Assembly (NCBI RefSeq): GCF_014836635.1
Contig: NZ_JACSQL010000016.1
Location: 1 to 64,000 of the forward strand
Reading direction: 5' to 3'
Source of the DNA: Paenibacillus gallinarum
Lineage (GTDB): Bacteria; Bacillota; Bacilli; Paenibacillales; Paenibacillaceae
Length of the DNA: 64,000 bases
Below, piece after piece: positions 43,029 to 52,522 of this stretch; the stretch's first letter is position 1, and each line of letters starts with the position of its first letter. The position numbers and the translations under genes are program-made. Under the pieces are notes generated by a model. It worked only from the letters and a program-made list of their open reading frames with translations. It had not been told where the DNA came from and searched no databases.

Positions 43029-43822
43029 AAAAGATGAAAGCCATCCTATCTATTCTCCTGCTTTTTTCCTTTATTTTCGTTCTTGTTCCTCATGACCTGG
43101 CGGGAGCAGCCGAATCAAGTTCTACAGCTGCGGATAAACAGTTAATCTACGATGAAGCAGGGTTATTAACTCAGGCGCAAGTAGACAGCTTGAATGCAAT
43201 GGCCAATGAGTATGGGGCCGAGCGGAACACGGATATTATCATCTATACGACATTAAACGAAGAAGGTATAGATGCTGGAATTTTGACGGAAGACTTCTAT
43301 GATGAGCATGCTCCGGGATATGATCAGCCGCATGGGAATGCCGTTATTTTGACACTGGATATGAACAATAGAAAGACGTACTTAGCAGGGTTCTATAAAG
43401 GGCTGGATTATCTTAATGACAGCAGGCTTGATCAAATACGAAACAAGATTCGTTCTGACCTAAGCTATGGTAATTATGAACTTGCATTTGAGAATTATAT
43501 TCTAACCGTCCACGAGTTTATGGAACACCGCCCAGGAGTTTTATTTAATATTTGGTTTCAACTGGCCGTTTCTCTGGGGATCGGGGCTCTAGTCGTCGGG
43601 ATGATGGCTTATCGCTCTGGCGGACGTATCACGGTGAACCGGCAGACATATGAAGATGCAAGTACATCAGGCATACTGGATCGTCAAGATCGGTATCTGA
43701 GAACAACAGTGACCAAACGCAAGATTGAACGGAATAATAATAACGGCGGTCCTGGTGGCGGAGGTGGCGGAGGAATCAGCAAGGGTGGCCACTCGCATAG
43801 CGGAAGCAGAGGATCGTTCTAA
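43025..43822 (+). CDS. ydjH: YdjH-like TPM-domain membrane protein
   Basis: A 265-residue exported protein. The start is GTG 43025, overlapping the ydjG stop, behind GGAGGAGG. A signal peptide follows (KKMKAILSILLLFSFIFVL, cleavage near 28), then the extracytoplasmic TPM domain (IYDEAGLLTQAQVDSLN, NTDIIIYTTL, GNAVILTLDMNNRKTYLAG). A transmembrane helix lies near 180-195, and a Gly/Ser/His-rich tail ends SGSRGSF. Part of the PspA-YdjGHI envelope system. Confidence 0.83.
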   Translation: MKKMKAILSILLLFSFIFVLVPHDLAGAAESSSTAADKQLIYDEAGLLTQAQVDSLNAMANEYGAERNTDIIIYTTLNEEGIDAGILTEDFYDEHAPGYDQPHGNAVILTLDMNNRKTYLAGFYKGLDYLNDSRLDQIRNKIRSDLSYGNYELAFENYILTVHEFMEHRPGVLFNIWFQLAVSLGIGALVVGMMAYRSGGRITVNRQTYEDASTSGILDRQDRYLRTTVTKRKIERNNNNGGPGGGGGGGISKGGHSHSGSRGSF

Positions 43823-43841
43823 ACGGAAGGAATGAGAATAA

Positions 43842-44840
43842 ATGTCTTTTTTCAAAAACCAGTTTGCAAACGTAGTCGAGTGGGAAGAGTTCAGAGATGA
43901 TATGATTTTCTGGAAGTGGAGCAATAGAGAGATTAAAAAAGGAAGTAAGCTCCTTATCCGATCCGGGCAAGATGCGATCTTTATTCATAACGGAAAAATT
44001 GAAGGGATTTTTGAAGAAGAAGGCGAGTATAGCATTGAATCTGACATTGTTCCATTCCTGTCTACACTGAAAGGGTTTAAGTTTGGCTTTAACAGTGGAA
44101 TGAGAGTGGAAGTGCTCTTCGTCAATACAAAAGAGTTCACTGTCAGATGGGGGACGCAGAACCCTATTCTAATTCCAACCTCGCAGTTACCGGGCGGAAT
44201 GCCGATCCGTGCGAACGGTACGTTCAATTTCAAAGTAAATGATTATGTGACTCTCATTGATAAAATCGCAGGGGTGAAGAACAGTTATCTAGTAGAGGAC
44301 GTTAAGATTCGGATTACTTCTGTGCTGGATCAGCTGCTGATGAAATGGATTAGCCGTGAAGGTAAGGATATGTTTAACTTGCAGGCCAATGCATCTGAAA
44401 TCGCAAGTGGAATTCAGGAAGATTTGGATATGCAAGTGATGAATAATGGGATGACAATTACCGGGTTTCAGGTGATGAGTTTTAATTATCCAAAAGAGAT
44501 TCAGGACATGATTACCAAGACGGCCTCTCATGAAATGATTGGTAATCTGCAAAAGTATCAGCAGGTCAGTATCACCGATGGAATTGCATCTGGCAACCTC
44601 AAAGGCGGCAGTACGGCTGCCGATATGATTGGTATACAAATGGGAATGAATGTAGCAAATCAGATGATGAAGAATATAGAAACTAACGAGAAACCCGCTG
44701 CTTCTGAAAATTCAAATGCGAAACCTTCGGCATCTTCTTCTGCAGAAGAAGGCCAGAAAAAACCTAACTTTTGCCCAAACTGTGGTACAAAAACAGAAGG
44801 AGCCAACTTTTGTCCAAACTGCGGTCAAAAATTGGGGTAA
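43842..44840 (+). CDS. ydjI: YdjI-like SPFH-domain protein with C-terminal zinc ribbons
   Basis: A 332-residue cytoplasmic protein. It starts MSFFKNQFANVVEWEEFRDD, carries an SPFH-like core (about 25-230), a low-complexity linker and two C-terminal CxxC pairs, NFCPNCGTK and NFCPNCGQK. It matches YdjI of B. subtilis, which helps localise PspA via YdjG/YdjH. A GGAAGG site precedes the ATG, and a terminator ends the operon. Confidence 0.85.
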   Translation: MSFFKNQFANVVEWEEFRDDMIFWKWSNREIKKGSKLLIRSGQDAIFIHNGKIEGIFEEEGEYSIESDIVPFLSTLKGFKFGFNSGMRVEVLFVNTKEFTVRWGTQNPILIPTSQLPGGMPIRANGTFNFKVNDYVTLIDKIAGVKNSYLVEDVKIRITSVLDQLLMKWISREGKDMFNLQANASEIASGIQEDLDMQVMNNGMTITGFQVMSFNYPKEIQDMITKTASHEMIGNLQKYQQVSITDGIASGNLKGGSTAADMIGIQMGMNVANQMMKNIETNEKPAASENSNAKPSASSSAEEGQKKPNFCPNCGTKTEGANFCPNCGQKLG

Positions 44841-44868
44841 AAGATAACGTATTAATGTGAAATTACCA

Positions 44869-44896
44869 AAAGACACCTGAATGGTGTCTTTTTTTT
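44869..44896 (+). terminator. terminator of the pspA-ydjGHI operon
   Basis: AAAGACACC-TGAAT-GGTGTCTTT followed by a T-run. Confidence 0.85.
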
Positions 44897-45017
44897 GTAT
44901 AGTTTCCATATAGATATGCCTCTTCATATATGAATAAAGTGTAGCAAGGGAACTTTATTTATATTTTTCGTTTATTAGCAGCTATGATACCATATGGGTG
45001 GAAAAGAGGGTGATGAT

Positions 45018-46244
45018 ATGATGAATGCTTCTTATTGGTTAACCAATGTAAGATTAGAACAGGGCTATATCGTGGAAGATGGACAAGTAGTGGGTACGAA
45101 GACAAAGATCTGTCACGTTCGAATCGAAGACAGTGTAATTGCTGAAGTTGTGGAGGCAGGTACCGAGATCGTGAGTCATCTTCCCAAATACGATGGCAAA
45201 CAATTATTAATGCTTCCTTCTTTTGAAGAGGCGCATATTCATTTGGATAAAACGTATTATGATGGTCCTTGGCAAGCGGTACGAAAGGTAACCAGTATCT
45301 TCGAAAGGATTGAAGAAGAGAAGCGTTTATTACCGAAGCTCCTACCGACGGCAAGACAACAAGCAGAGCGTATTTTGGAACTTATACAGGGATATGGTTC
45401 TACATATGTTCGAAGCCATTGTAATATTGAACCGGTGAGCGGACTACATAGGTTAGAAGCAACAAAACAAGCTTTGGATACATTTTCGGGAAGAATCTCC
45501 TCTGAGATTGTAGCTTTTCCACAGCATGGATTGCTTAGATCTGATTCTGTACAGTTGGTAAAGCAGTCAATAGCTGAGGGCGCAACTCATGTAGGCGGGG
45601 TAGATCCATACACGGTTGATGGAGATATCGAGAAATCACTGCAGACAATGGTAGAGATAGCTGTAGCGGGGAAAGCGGGAATCGATATTCATCTGCATGA
45701 TAGAAATGAAGCGGGTAAGCAAACATTAACGAGACTTGCTGATTTGACAGAGGAAGCAGGATTACAAGGGAAGGTTACTGTGAGTCATGCCTTCTGGTTT
45801 GCCAGCGCTGAAGCGCACGAAGCAGAAGAGTTAGCAGCCCGAATGGCTTCGCTTGGCATGTCGATCACATCAACCGTACCGATCGGAAGATCAACTATGC
45901 CTCTTCCTATGTTACATAAGATGGGAGTGAACGTTAAACTGTCAACGGACAGTCTAACAGATCACTGGTCCCCTTTTGGGAATGGTGATCAGCTAGAAAA
46001 GGTAGGGCGTTACGCAGAATTATATGGATGTAATGATGAGTTGTCTTTATCTCAGTCTCTTGGTTTCATCACAGGGGGGATAACACCGCTTAGTTCCAAG
46101 GGTGAACAAGTGTGGCCTAAAGTAGGAGACACGGCAAGTTTTGTGTTGGTGCATGCCAGTTGCGCCGCTGAAGCAGTTGCCCGAAGATCGGAACGAGCAG
46201 CCGTATGGTACAAGGGGCGTCTTGTGAGCGGTGCATTATTATAA
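45018..46244 (+). CDS. amidohydrolase, cytosine-deaminase-like
   Basis: Predicted metal-dependent hydrolase of about 408 residues. Metal ligands are visible in FEEAHIHLDKTY (HxH), the Lys-free His of IDIHLHDRN, KVTVSHAFWF and the Asp of KLSTDSLTDHWSPFG, as in bacterial cytosine deaminase-type amidohydrolases. The substrate is uncertain and may be another cyclic amide or amine. ATG 45018 is chosen because GAGGGTG lies 6 bases before it; ATG 44994 is close to a likely -10 (TATGAT) and has no ribosome site. It converges with an OFA-like carrier. Confidence 0.82.
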   Translation: MMNASYWLTNVRLEQGYIVEDGQVVGTKTKICHVRIEDSVIAEVVEAGTEIVSHLPKYDGKQLLMLPSFEEAHIHLDKTYYDGPWQAVRKVTSIFERIEEEKRLLPKLLPTARQQAERILELIQGYGSTYVRSHCNIEPVSGLHRLEATKQALDTFSGRISSEIVAFPQHGLLRSDSVQLVKQSIAEGATHVGGVDPYTVDGDIEKSLQTMVEIAVAGKAGIDIHLHDRNEAGKQTLTRLADLTEEAGLQGKVTVSHAFWFASAEAHEAEELAARMASLGMSITSTVPIGRSTMPLPMLHKMGVNVKLSTDSLTDHWSPFGNGDQLEKVGRYAELYGCNDELSLSQSLGFITGGITPLSSKGEQVWPKVGDTASFVLVHASCAAEAVARRSERAAVWYKGRLVSGALL

Positions 46245-46262
46245 TTGCAGTCAGTGGATAAC

Positions 46263-46294
46263 AAAAAGAGGTTTCCTATTAGGAAACCTCTTTT
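46263..46294. terminator. bidirectional terminator between amidohydrolase and MFS genes
   Basis: AAAAGAGGTTTCCT-AT-TAGGAAACCTCTTTT, a near-perfect inverted repeat serving both convergent genes. Confidence 0.85.
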
Positions 46295-46313
46295 ACTTGA
46301 TTCGAGCGAAGGA

Positions 46314-47579
46314 TTAGTTAAATGCACCTGCTTTTTCAAGCTTTTTCTTTCCATTAAACGCGAGGATAATCAGTACGATATTAATAACCATCATACACGC
46401 AATGCCAATCAACACAGGAGTGTAAGAACCGGTTGCATCGTAAATATATCCATATCCAGGCAACGCAATAATTCCTGCTACAGCGAGTCCTAGAGCTACG
46501 ATTGCATAAATCTGACTGTACTCTTTGTTACCGAATAGAGCTGATGTCAGCAATGGTCCAAGTGTCCCGATCGCTGCCACAACAAATCCGAAGATTACCA
46601 TTGCAATAGAGAACATAACCGAGTTATCAGCTGATGTTAATAGAATGGTTACAGGAACCAGACCTAATACCATCGCGAAAATTGCTGTGTTTCTCGCACC
46701 AATCTTATCAGATAAGAATCCGAAAGCTAAAGCACCAAGTAATGCACCGACCATCCATCCAGCCATTGCGTTACTTGCAAATATACCATCATAACCAAGT
46801 TGCTCTTCTGCAAATGTTGGAACATGCTGGGCGAAACATCCGATGGCAGTAATAAAGAAGAAGAATGCAATTAATGTATAGAGTGCAGACGATTTCTTCG
46901 CTACTCCAAGTGTAACCCCTTTTTCAAGTACAGGTGTTTTCGATTCATCTTCTTCAGTAACTTCATCTGCGCCATAAGGCTGCAGACCTTTTTCTTTTGG
47001 AGACATTCTAAGTGTGAAAAATACAACAGGAATGACGATGATGATAACTGCCGCACCAATGATAATATATGCGTTTCTCCAGCCCTCATTAGCAATCAAG
47101 GTCCCAACGATGGGTTGAAGTACTGCGCCCAAACCACCGGATACAGCCATCATAATACCGATCATCAGACCTTTATTCTTTTTAAACCAATTGTTGATCA
47201 GTACCGGACCTGCCATCTGTGTAAGAAAAACGGCTCCGACAGCCATAGGAATAGAGAACAAATACCAACCCCATACCGAGCTCATGAATCCAAACATAGC
47301 AAATGAACCAGCTTGCAGTACGGCCGCAACCATGAGTAAACCACGGATATTGTACTTAGCCATCATCTTACCAGCGATGGGTAGGAAAATCATAGTAACA
47401 ATAGAAGCAATACTAAAGTATATGGATAAGTCCCCCTTACGAATGCCTAAATCCTGAGTAACTGGAGTTAGGAACAGTCCGCCTGAGCTATTGAGGCCAC
47501 CTCTTGTTAATCCGACCATAATTGATACGCCAACAAGTATCCACCAAGCAAAGTGAATTTTTTTCTTATTCTTATTCAT
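46314..47579 (-). CDS. MFS transporter, OFA type
   Basis: A 421-residue 12-helix carrier. It starts FAWWILVGVSIMVGLTRGG and includes SSGGLFLTPVTQDLGI, GKMMAKYNIRGL (motif A) and KKNKGLMIGIMMAVSGGLGA. The central loop lies before helix 7. The same subgroup as the carrier at 34096. It converges with the amidohydrolase gene and may move its substrate or product. The substrate is not predictable. Confidence 0.85.
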   Translation of the reverse strand: MNKNKKKIHFAWWILVGVSIMVGLTRGGLNSSGGLFLTPVTQDLGIRKGDLSIYFSIASIVTMIFLPIAGKMMAKYNIRGLLMVAAVLQAGSFAMFGFMSSVWGWYLFSIPMAVGAVFLTQMAGPVLINNWFKKNKGLMIGIMMAVSGGLGAVLQPIVGTLIANEGWRNAYIIIGAAVIIIVIPVVFFTLRMSPKEKGLQPYGADEVTEEDESKTPVLEKGVTLGVAKKSSALYTLIAFFFFITAIGCFAQHVPTFAEEQLGYDGIFASNAMAGWMVGALLGALAFGFLSDKIGARNTAIFAMVLGLVPVTILLTSADNSVMFSIAMVIFGFVVAAIGTLGPLLTSALFGNKEYSQIYAIVALGLAVAGIIALPGYGYIYDATGSYTPVLIGIACMMVINIVLIILAFNGKKKLEKAGAFN

Positions 47580-48255
47580 GATGTCTCCTTAATTCCCTTT
47601 TAGGGTATGTATAAATCTAAATTTTGTGTAGTTTTGTGAAAAGATATATTTCTAGATGTGCGAAAAATAATGATTAGAATGCGTAATACTTTTCCGTGTT
47701 CAGCGACTTTTTTCACAATAACAAGAAGTTTTTGTGTTGTATAAGATCGTCATTGGTACACATCGGTGGGGCAAAATGCTTGTCACTACTATAGCGCACT
47801 GTTTACAAAAATAGCTCTTCAGTTCTGGTCAACACTGCCCACTCCATCAGTGATATTCGTTGTTTTCTCTCTAGTTGTTTCTTCAGATGTAATTTCCTTC
47901 TTTTAAAAGGTAATGTAAGCGATTTTAAAACAGATCAAAGGAATAAAATTTTTCCATCTTTATGATCCCTGTACTTTCTTAATGAGACAAACCAATATTT
48001 TTCTATAGCTACACCTCTTGAAAGATTAGAATTTTAGGTAACTTTTTATATACGAGTTACTTTACATAACCATATTAACTCTTCGATAAATCTGTGTCAA
48101 TATTGTGAACCTAAATAAAACGCAAGATTTGTCAAGATTTTAGAGTTGAAAAAGTTGTGGTAGAATAATATAAATAGGTTATTTAATGTTACTTAGTTAT
48201 ATATTTGAACATAAGGAAATAAAAGTAATGACGAAATAATTCGGAGGTGTAGGTT
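47580..48255. other. intergenic region between OFA carrier and hxlR-like gene
   Basis: AT-rich with no convincing gene. It contains several TTGTGAA/TTCACAA words and one near-cre sequence (ATGTAAGCGATTTTA, about 47920, one mismatch to the consensus). It must hold divergent promoters for the flanking genes. Confidence 0.35.
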
Positions 48256-48576
48256 GTGACTGAGCAGAGCGATACACGGGAGGCATGTAATAAAGTCGAA
48301 GAGGGGTATAACTTTCTAGGTAAGAAGTGGATCGGTATTATCATTCATACCTTATCTAAAGAACCCAAGAGATTTAGTGAAATTTTAGGTGCTATTCCTG
48401 ATTTGAGTAAGCGGATGTTGAATGAGCGGATGAAAGAATTAGAAGATTACGGCATTGTGGTTCGAAACGTGATAACGGATCGTCCTGTAAGAACGGAATA
48501 TTCATTAACCCGAAAAGGAAACGAACTCGGAGTTACACTCCGTGTGTTTGAAAAATGGGCTGAGAAATGGATGTAA
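48256..48576 (+). CDS. HxlR-family transcriptional regulator
   Basis: A 106-residue winged-helix protein with the HxlR layout. EEGYNFLGKKWIGIIIHTL is followed by the recognition region FSEILGAIPDLSKRMLNERM and the wing ELEDYGIVVRNVITDRPVRT. The family often controls stress or catabolic genes next to it. It lacks the usual conserved N-terminal Cys of redox sensors in the HTH region, although one Cys is present near residue 10 (REACNKV). Start is GTG behind GGAGGTG. Confidence 0.9.
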   Translation: MTEQSDTREACNKVEEGYNFLGKKWIGIIIHTLSKEPKRFSEILGAIPDLSKRMLNERMKELEDYGIVVRNVITDRPVRTEYSLTRKGNELGVTLRVFEKWAEKWM

Positions 48577-48646
48577 ACTTAGAATGCGTGAGATCTCTCG
48601 TAAGTGGATTGTTGTAATGAAGTCTACATCTTTTTTGCGATATCCT

Positions 48647-48688
48647 AACTAACCACAACCGCTCGAGGTTGTGGTTAGTTCTATTTTT
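48647..48688 (+). terminator. terminator of the hxlR-like gene
   Basis: AACTAACCACAACC / GGTTGTGGTTAGTT, a perfect 14-bp stem, then CTATTTTT. The rest of 48.69-48.93 kb shows no gene. Confidence 0.8.
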
Positions 48689-48934
48689 CAGGCTTGATGT
48701 ATTTCGTCCAGACTTCTTATTCTTTCCATCGTCGTACATTCCTCTGTATCTTTAATTAAGCTTCTCAACACAATCTACATCAGGAAGTACATAATTATCG
48801 TCCAAATCTCAGAACATGTCATTATTTCTCGGGAAATAGCTAAAAACCATAACAATAATACCAAATTATAGTAAAATAACTCTAAAAGTGTAGAACAATT
48901 ATCCTTTTACATAGATTGCAGGGGGAGATACATT

Positions 48935-50167
48935 GTGAGTTTACTACAGGTTAAGCAAGTTCGAAAAAATGCGGGCAGCAATGTGCTTATTCCCTATGTT
49001 GATTTCGAGGTTAAGCAAGGACAGTGTGTCGCTATTCAGTGTAATCATGAGCTGGGCAGCCAGCTTTTGGAGTCGATTATGGGGCGAATATCTATATCTG
49101 ATGGTGAAATCTTTCTTGATGGAATACAGGTGAACATGGCCTCGCAAGAGATAGTAAGAAAAAGCGTAGGAGTTCAGCGCCTGAACGAAGGCGTATATGA
49201 GCGGCTCAAAGTAGCGGAGTTTCTACGTTTTTACGCGATGCTTCATGAAGTGAAGGCAGACCTTTATACGTTGCTCAGAAGATTAGGGCTCTCTGAAAAG
49301 GAAAATACGTTGATTAGCAAGTTATCACTGTCAGAGAAAAGAAGACTTTTAATAGCCAAGGCACTAGTTCATGAACCGAAGTTGTTGCTCCTAGAAGATC
49401 CGGAACAAAATGTGGACTTAGAAACCAGTTATATCTTACGTAATTTAATCGCCTCATTGGTTGAAGAAGGAAAGTCCGTACTTATTACAACGATGGTGCT
49501 CGAACAGGCGATATCGGTAACAAGTGAGGTATATTTGTACAGTCATTCTGGATTAAAAAAGTTGGACACTTCTTCAGAAGTTCCCGAGACAGAAGCGCCT
49601 GAAGACGGACTTAATGTTACTACGATAGCAGACGGAGATACGGATCGGACGGATGGTTTGCCCACAGACCAAGCGAACCGAGAGCTATCAGTTGATAACT
49701 CTGAGGAAGATATAAACACTTTACCCTACATAACAGAGAACGAGGTAATGACGAAGGAATCAGATACAGCACAAATAAAGAACAAAACGGCAAGGGATGA
49801 AGACAAGTCTGAGGTCTTTGTTCAACCCGTTCGCTTGGAGAAAATTCCGGCTAAGGTGGGAGACAAGCTCATTCTATTTGATCCGACAGAAGTGGATTAT
49901 ATTGAAAGTCAGGAGGGAGTAGCAAACCTCCATGTTTTGCAAGGAACATACCCGTGCTCTTTTTCTCTTACCGTTCTTGAAGAGAAACTCAAACCATATG
50001 GCTTCTTCCGCTGTCATCGTTCTTATCTCGTTAATTTGCAGAAGGTAAGAGAAGTCATCACTTGGACCAGGAACAGCTATAGTCTTATTTTGGAGGATAC
50101 AGAGAAAAGTTCAATTCCATTATCTAAAGGGAAATATGATGAGTTAAAGCAGATTTTAGGCATCTAA
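48935..50167 (+). CDS. degenerate ABC-ATPase fused to a LytTR DNA-binding domain
   Basis: A 410-residue regulator. Residues 1-210 follow the fold of an ABC ATPase, but the Walker A site is lost (CNHELGSQ instead of GxxGxGKS/T). The signature is changed (LSLSEKRRLL) while a Walker B-like LLLLEDPEQNVD remains. A charged linker (about 210-295) leads to a LytTR domain with VDYIESQEGVANLHVL and FFRCHRSYLVNLQKVREVI. This suggests a protein-interaction module tied to a transcription factor. It lies upstream of an ABC-2 exporter it probably controls. Start is GTG behind GGGGGAG. Confidence 0.85.
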   Translation: MSLLQVKQVRKNAGSNVLIPYVDFEVKQGQCVAIQCNHELGSQLLESIMGRISISDGEIFLDGIQVNMASQEIVRKSVGVQRLNEGVYERLKVAEFLRFYAMLHEVKADLYTLLRRLGLSEKENTLISKLSLSEKRRLLIAKALVHEPKLLLLEDPEQNVDLETSYILRNLIASLVEEGKSVLITTMVLEQAISVTSEVYLYSHSGLKKLDTSSEVPETEAPEDGLNVTTIADGDTDRTDGLPTDQANRELSVDNSEEDINTLPYITENEVMTKESDTAQIKNKTARDEDKSEVFVQPVRLEKIPAKVGDKLILFDPTEVDYIESQEGVANLHVLQGTYPCSFSLTVLEEKLKPYGFFRCHRSYLVNLQKVREVITWTRNSYSLILEDTEKSSIPLSKGKYDELKQILGI

Positions 50168-50249
50168 GACAATTCTTCGCTCAAAATGATGCTTCATTCA
50201 GGTCCTTATATGCAGGTTTTAGCTCCGTTTATCCTCCTTTCATCCCTTA

Positions 50250-50255
50250 TATAAT
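50250..50255 (+). promoter_or_regulatory. -10 box of the ABC-2 exporter operon
   Basis: TATAAT with no good -35 box at the right distance (GTTTAT). This fits a promoter that needs an activator such as the LytTR protein encoded just upstream. Confidence 0.4.
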
Positions 50256-50327
50256 GCGGTGTGGCGCGGTTTTTCGTAACATGAGGATATCAAAGCGATT
50301 GCGCCAAACGAAAGGGATGGATGACAA

Positions 50328-51176
50328 GTGGAAACAATCATTGAAGTAAACGGACTGGTCAAAGCATTCGGGAATAAACGAGCGCTCAGCAATATCAACT
50401 TTACTATTAATAAAGGTGAAATCTTCGGGTTTCTCGGACCGAGCGGGTCAGGCAAAACAACAACCGTGAAAATACTCACCTCTCAGCTGCTGGCGACTGG
50501 GGGAACAGTGAATGTGTTCGGGCAGGAAATTAGAAAGATGAATGATGCCGATCACAAACGCCGGATTGGGATTTTGACTGATAATAGTGCCCTATATGAG
50601 AGGCTTACGATTCAAGACAACTTGGAAATGTTCTGCAGCTTATATGATGTAGAGAATAAACGAATTGCTGAGGTACTGGAGGAAGTAAATCTTGCGAATG
50701 ATCGTAAGACATTAGTAAAAAAATTATCTAAAGGAATGAAGCAACGCGTTATGCTTGCAAGAGCTATGTTACATAAACCTGACCTGCTATTTCTGGATGA
50801 GCCGACATCGGCACTTGATCCGGTGAACACTCTTCATATCCATGAAGGGTTACGCAAGCTGAACAGGGAGGGAACGACGATCTTCCTTACGACACATAAC
50901 ATGTCTGAAGCAGAGAGTTTATGTAATCGGGTTGCGTTTATTCACGAAGGTGTGATCAAGACCATAGGTACACCGGAAGAACTCCGTCTGCAGCATTCAG
51001 ATGATTCCTTAACCGTAACCGTGAAAGAAGAGGGGCGAATGATACTTCAGCAAAATGAAGAGTCTGCCCGGCGGATTGCAGGTTGGATGCAAGCGGGTAA
51101 ACTATTATCGATTCATTCCAATGAACCGACGTTAGGTGATATTTTCGTACAAATGACGGGGAGGGAACTACAATGA
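50328..51176 (+). CDS. ABC transporter ATP-binding protein (drug/lantibiotic exporter type)
   Basis: A 282-residue ATPase with Walker A GPSGSGKTTT (about 36-45), signature LSKGMKQRVMLARA and Walker B LLFLDEPTSALDP. The signature is LSKG rather than LSGG, common in the DrrA/CcmA-like group that pairs with ABC-2 permeases. The C-terminal 70 residues form the extra domain of that group. Start is GTG behind AAAGGGATGG. Its stop overlaps the permease start by 4 bases (ATGA). Confidence 0.9.
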   Translation: METIIEVNGLVKAFGNKRALSNINFTINKGEIFGFLGPSGSGKTTTVKILTSQLLATGGTVNVFGQEIRKMNDADHKRRIGILTDNSALYERLTIQDNLEMFCSLYDVENKRIAEVLEEVNLANDRKTLVKKLSKGMKQRVMLARAMLHKPDLLFLDEPTSALDPVNTLHIHEGLRKLNREGTTIFLTTHNMSEAESLCNRVAFIHEGVIKTIGTPEELRLQHSDDSLTVTVKEEGRMILQQNEESARRIAGWMQAGKLLSIHSNEPTLGDIFVQMTGRELQ

Positions 51177-51898
51177 CATTTTCAATGAAGAGATTTCAAG
51201 CAATCGTTCAAAAGGAATGGAAAGATAGCATTCGAAATCCGCAGGTACTAACGATGACCGCTTTTCCGATCGTGTTTGCCTTCTTATTTGCACGCATGGG
51301 CACAGACCGTACGGTTAGTGAAGATATCCTCATGGTAAGTTTCCCGATCCTTATGGCATTATCTATGACCGGTTCTTTCGTACTCGCGATGATGATTGCT
51401 GAGGAAAAAGAGAAGCATACCTTGCGGGCGCTTATGCTGTCTCCGGCCAGTACACTCGAAATATTGCTTGGTAAAAGCTTTTTGACAGCGGTGCTTACGG
51501 TGGTTGCCATTTTGTTCTCGATTATGGCGAGTGCAATCCCAGGTGTACCTGCAGGTATCCTGGCCCTGTTTATACTCATTAACCTTATTATGTTTATAGC
51601 CATCGGCCTTATGATCGGCCTGCTTTCACGTACGGTACAAGAATCTTCTATTATTGGTTTACCCGTGCTGCTTGTCTTTGTCATGGCACCTATGTTTGCT
51701 CCTATGCTAAATAATGAGCTATTAATACAAGTGGTAAGTATACTCCCTACACAGAAGTTTATGGACATGATGAACAGCATGGCGATGGGCCAAGGCTGGC
51801 AAGAAATAGGTGGAGGTCTCATGATCTCGATCCTTTGGATGATTGCTTCTATTGTAGCCGCAGTAGCCATTTACAGCCCCAGACGTTTTGATAACTAA
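51173..51898 (+). CDS. ABC-2 type permease
   Basis: A 241-residue membrane protein with six hydrophobic segments. After RFQAIVQKEWKDSIRNPQVL come the helix FPIVFAFLF and the inter-helix motif EEKEKHTLRALMLSPASTLE. The rest is hydrophobic and ends near IASIVAAVAIY. It pairs with the upstream ATPase through an ATGA overlap. The substrate is probably a drug or peptide, but this is not shown by sequence. Confidence 0.88.
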   Translation: MTFSMKRFQAIVQKEWKDSIRNPQVLTMTAFPIVFAFLFARMGTDRTVSEDILMVSFPILMALSMTGSFVLAMMIAEEKEKHTLRALMLSPASTLEILLGKSFLTAVLTVVAILFSIMASAIPGVPAGILALFILINLIMFIAIGLMIGLLSRTVQESSIIGLPVLLVFVMAPMFAPMLNNELLIQVVSILPTQKFMDMMNSMAMGQGWQEIGGGLMISILWMIASIVAAVAIYSPRRFDN

Positions 51899-51933
51899 GG
51901 TCTAGTAGACGAGAAGAATTGCATTCGTTACAA

Positions 51934-51978
51934 AAAAACAAACCCGAATTCTCTTAAAAGAATTCGGGTTTGTTTAGA
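51934..51978. terminator. bidirectional terminator between ABC-2 permease and glsB-like gene
   Basis: AAACAAACCCGAATTCTCTT pairs with AAAAGAATTCGGGTTTGTTT, a long near-perfect stem usable in both directions. Confidence 0.85.
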
Positions 51979-52056
51979 GAGACTGAACTCTCTCTGATAT
52001 TTTCGTTAAGTAAGATATCGGTGTTTTAATGAATGTAGATTCTACGTTGTTTTTCC

Positions 52057-52308
52057 TTATGCTCTTCTTGTCTTACGAAGAATAAGACTAAGAATAGCAA
52101 CGAGAACGATCGCACCAATCAGTGCAGGGAAGATATAAAATCCACCTGTTTCAGGTCCCCATTCTCCGAGTAGAAGACCACCAAGCCAAGCCCCTACAAA
52201 ACCAGCGATAATATTACCAACAATACCGAATGGAATATCCTTGCCGACGATTAGACCTGCTAACCAACCAATAATACCACCAATAATTAATGCCCATAAC
52301 CAACCCAT
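52057..52308 (-). CDS. GlsB/YeaQ/YmgE-family small membrane stress protein
   Basis: An 83-residue protein with three hydrophobic helices rich in Gly: MGWLWALIIGGIIGWLAGLI, FGIVGNIIAGFVGAWLGGLL and FPALIGAIVLVAILSLIL, ending in RKTRRA. It matches the transglycosylase-associated (GlsB/YwzA) family, often induced by stress. The start is ATG 52308, 9 bases behind AAAGGTG. A GTG and an ATG further upstream are in frame but overlap the ribosome site. Confidence 0.88.
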   Translation of the reverse strand: MGWLWALIIGGIIGWLAGLIVGKDIPFGIVGNIIAGFVGAWLGGLLLGEWGPETGGFYIFPALIGAIVLVAILSLILRKTRRA

Positions 52309-52522
52309 ATTTAACATCACCTTTCAATTGTTTTTTCGTTTGCTGTTGATTTTATAACCGTATAATCGAAGTTCTAATCATAAACAGAGAAATTATTTGA
52401 ATTTTGGGTGGTGTCTTAGTAAGGGTTCAATGGCATTAAATGATCGTTTTTCTGTGGTACAATAACAAAATGTGAGGATATGGAACGGATTGCTATATTG
52501 ATTTGGAGAGTGATGGAACGTC

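Noticed and set aside
51208..51870. 220-codon open frame antisense to the ABC-2 permease gene
   Set aside because: Its composition is the mirror of a hydrophobic membrane protein, and it has no ribosome site. The permease on the other strand is well supported by motif and overlap with its ATPase.
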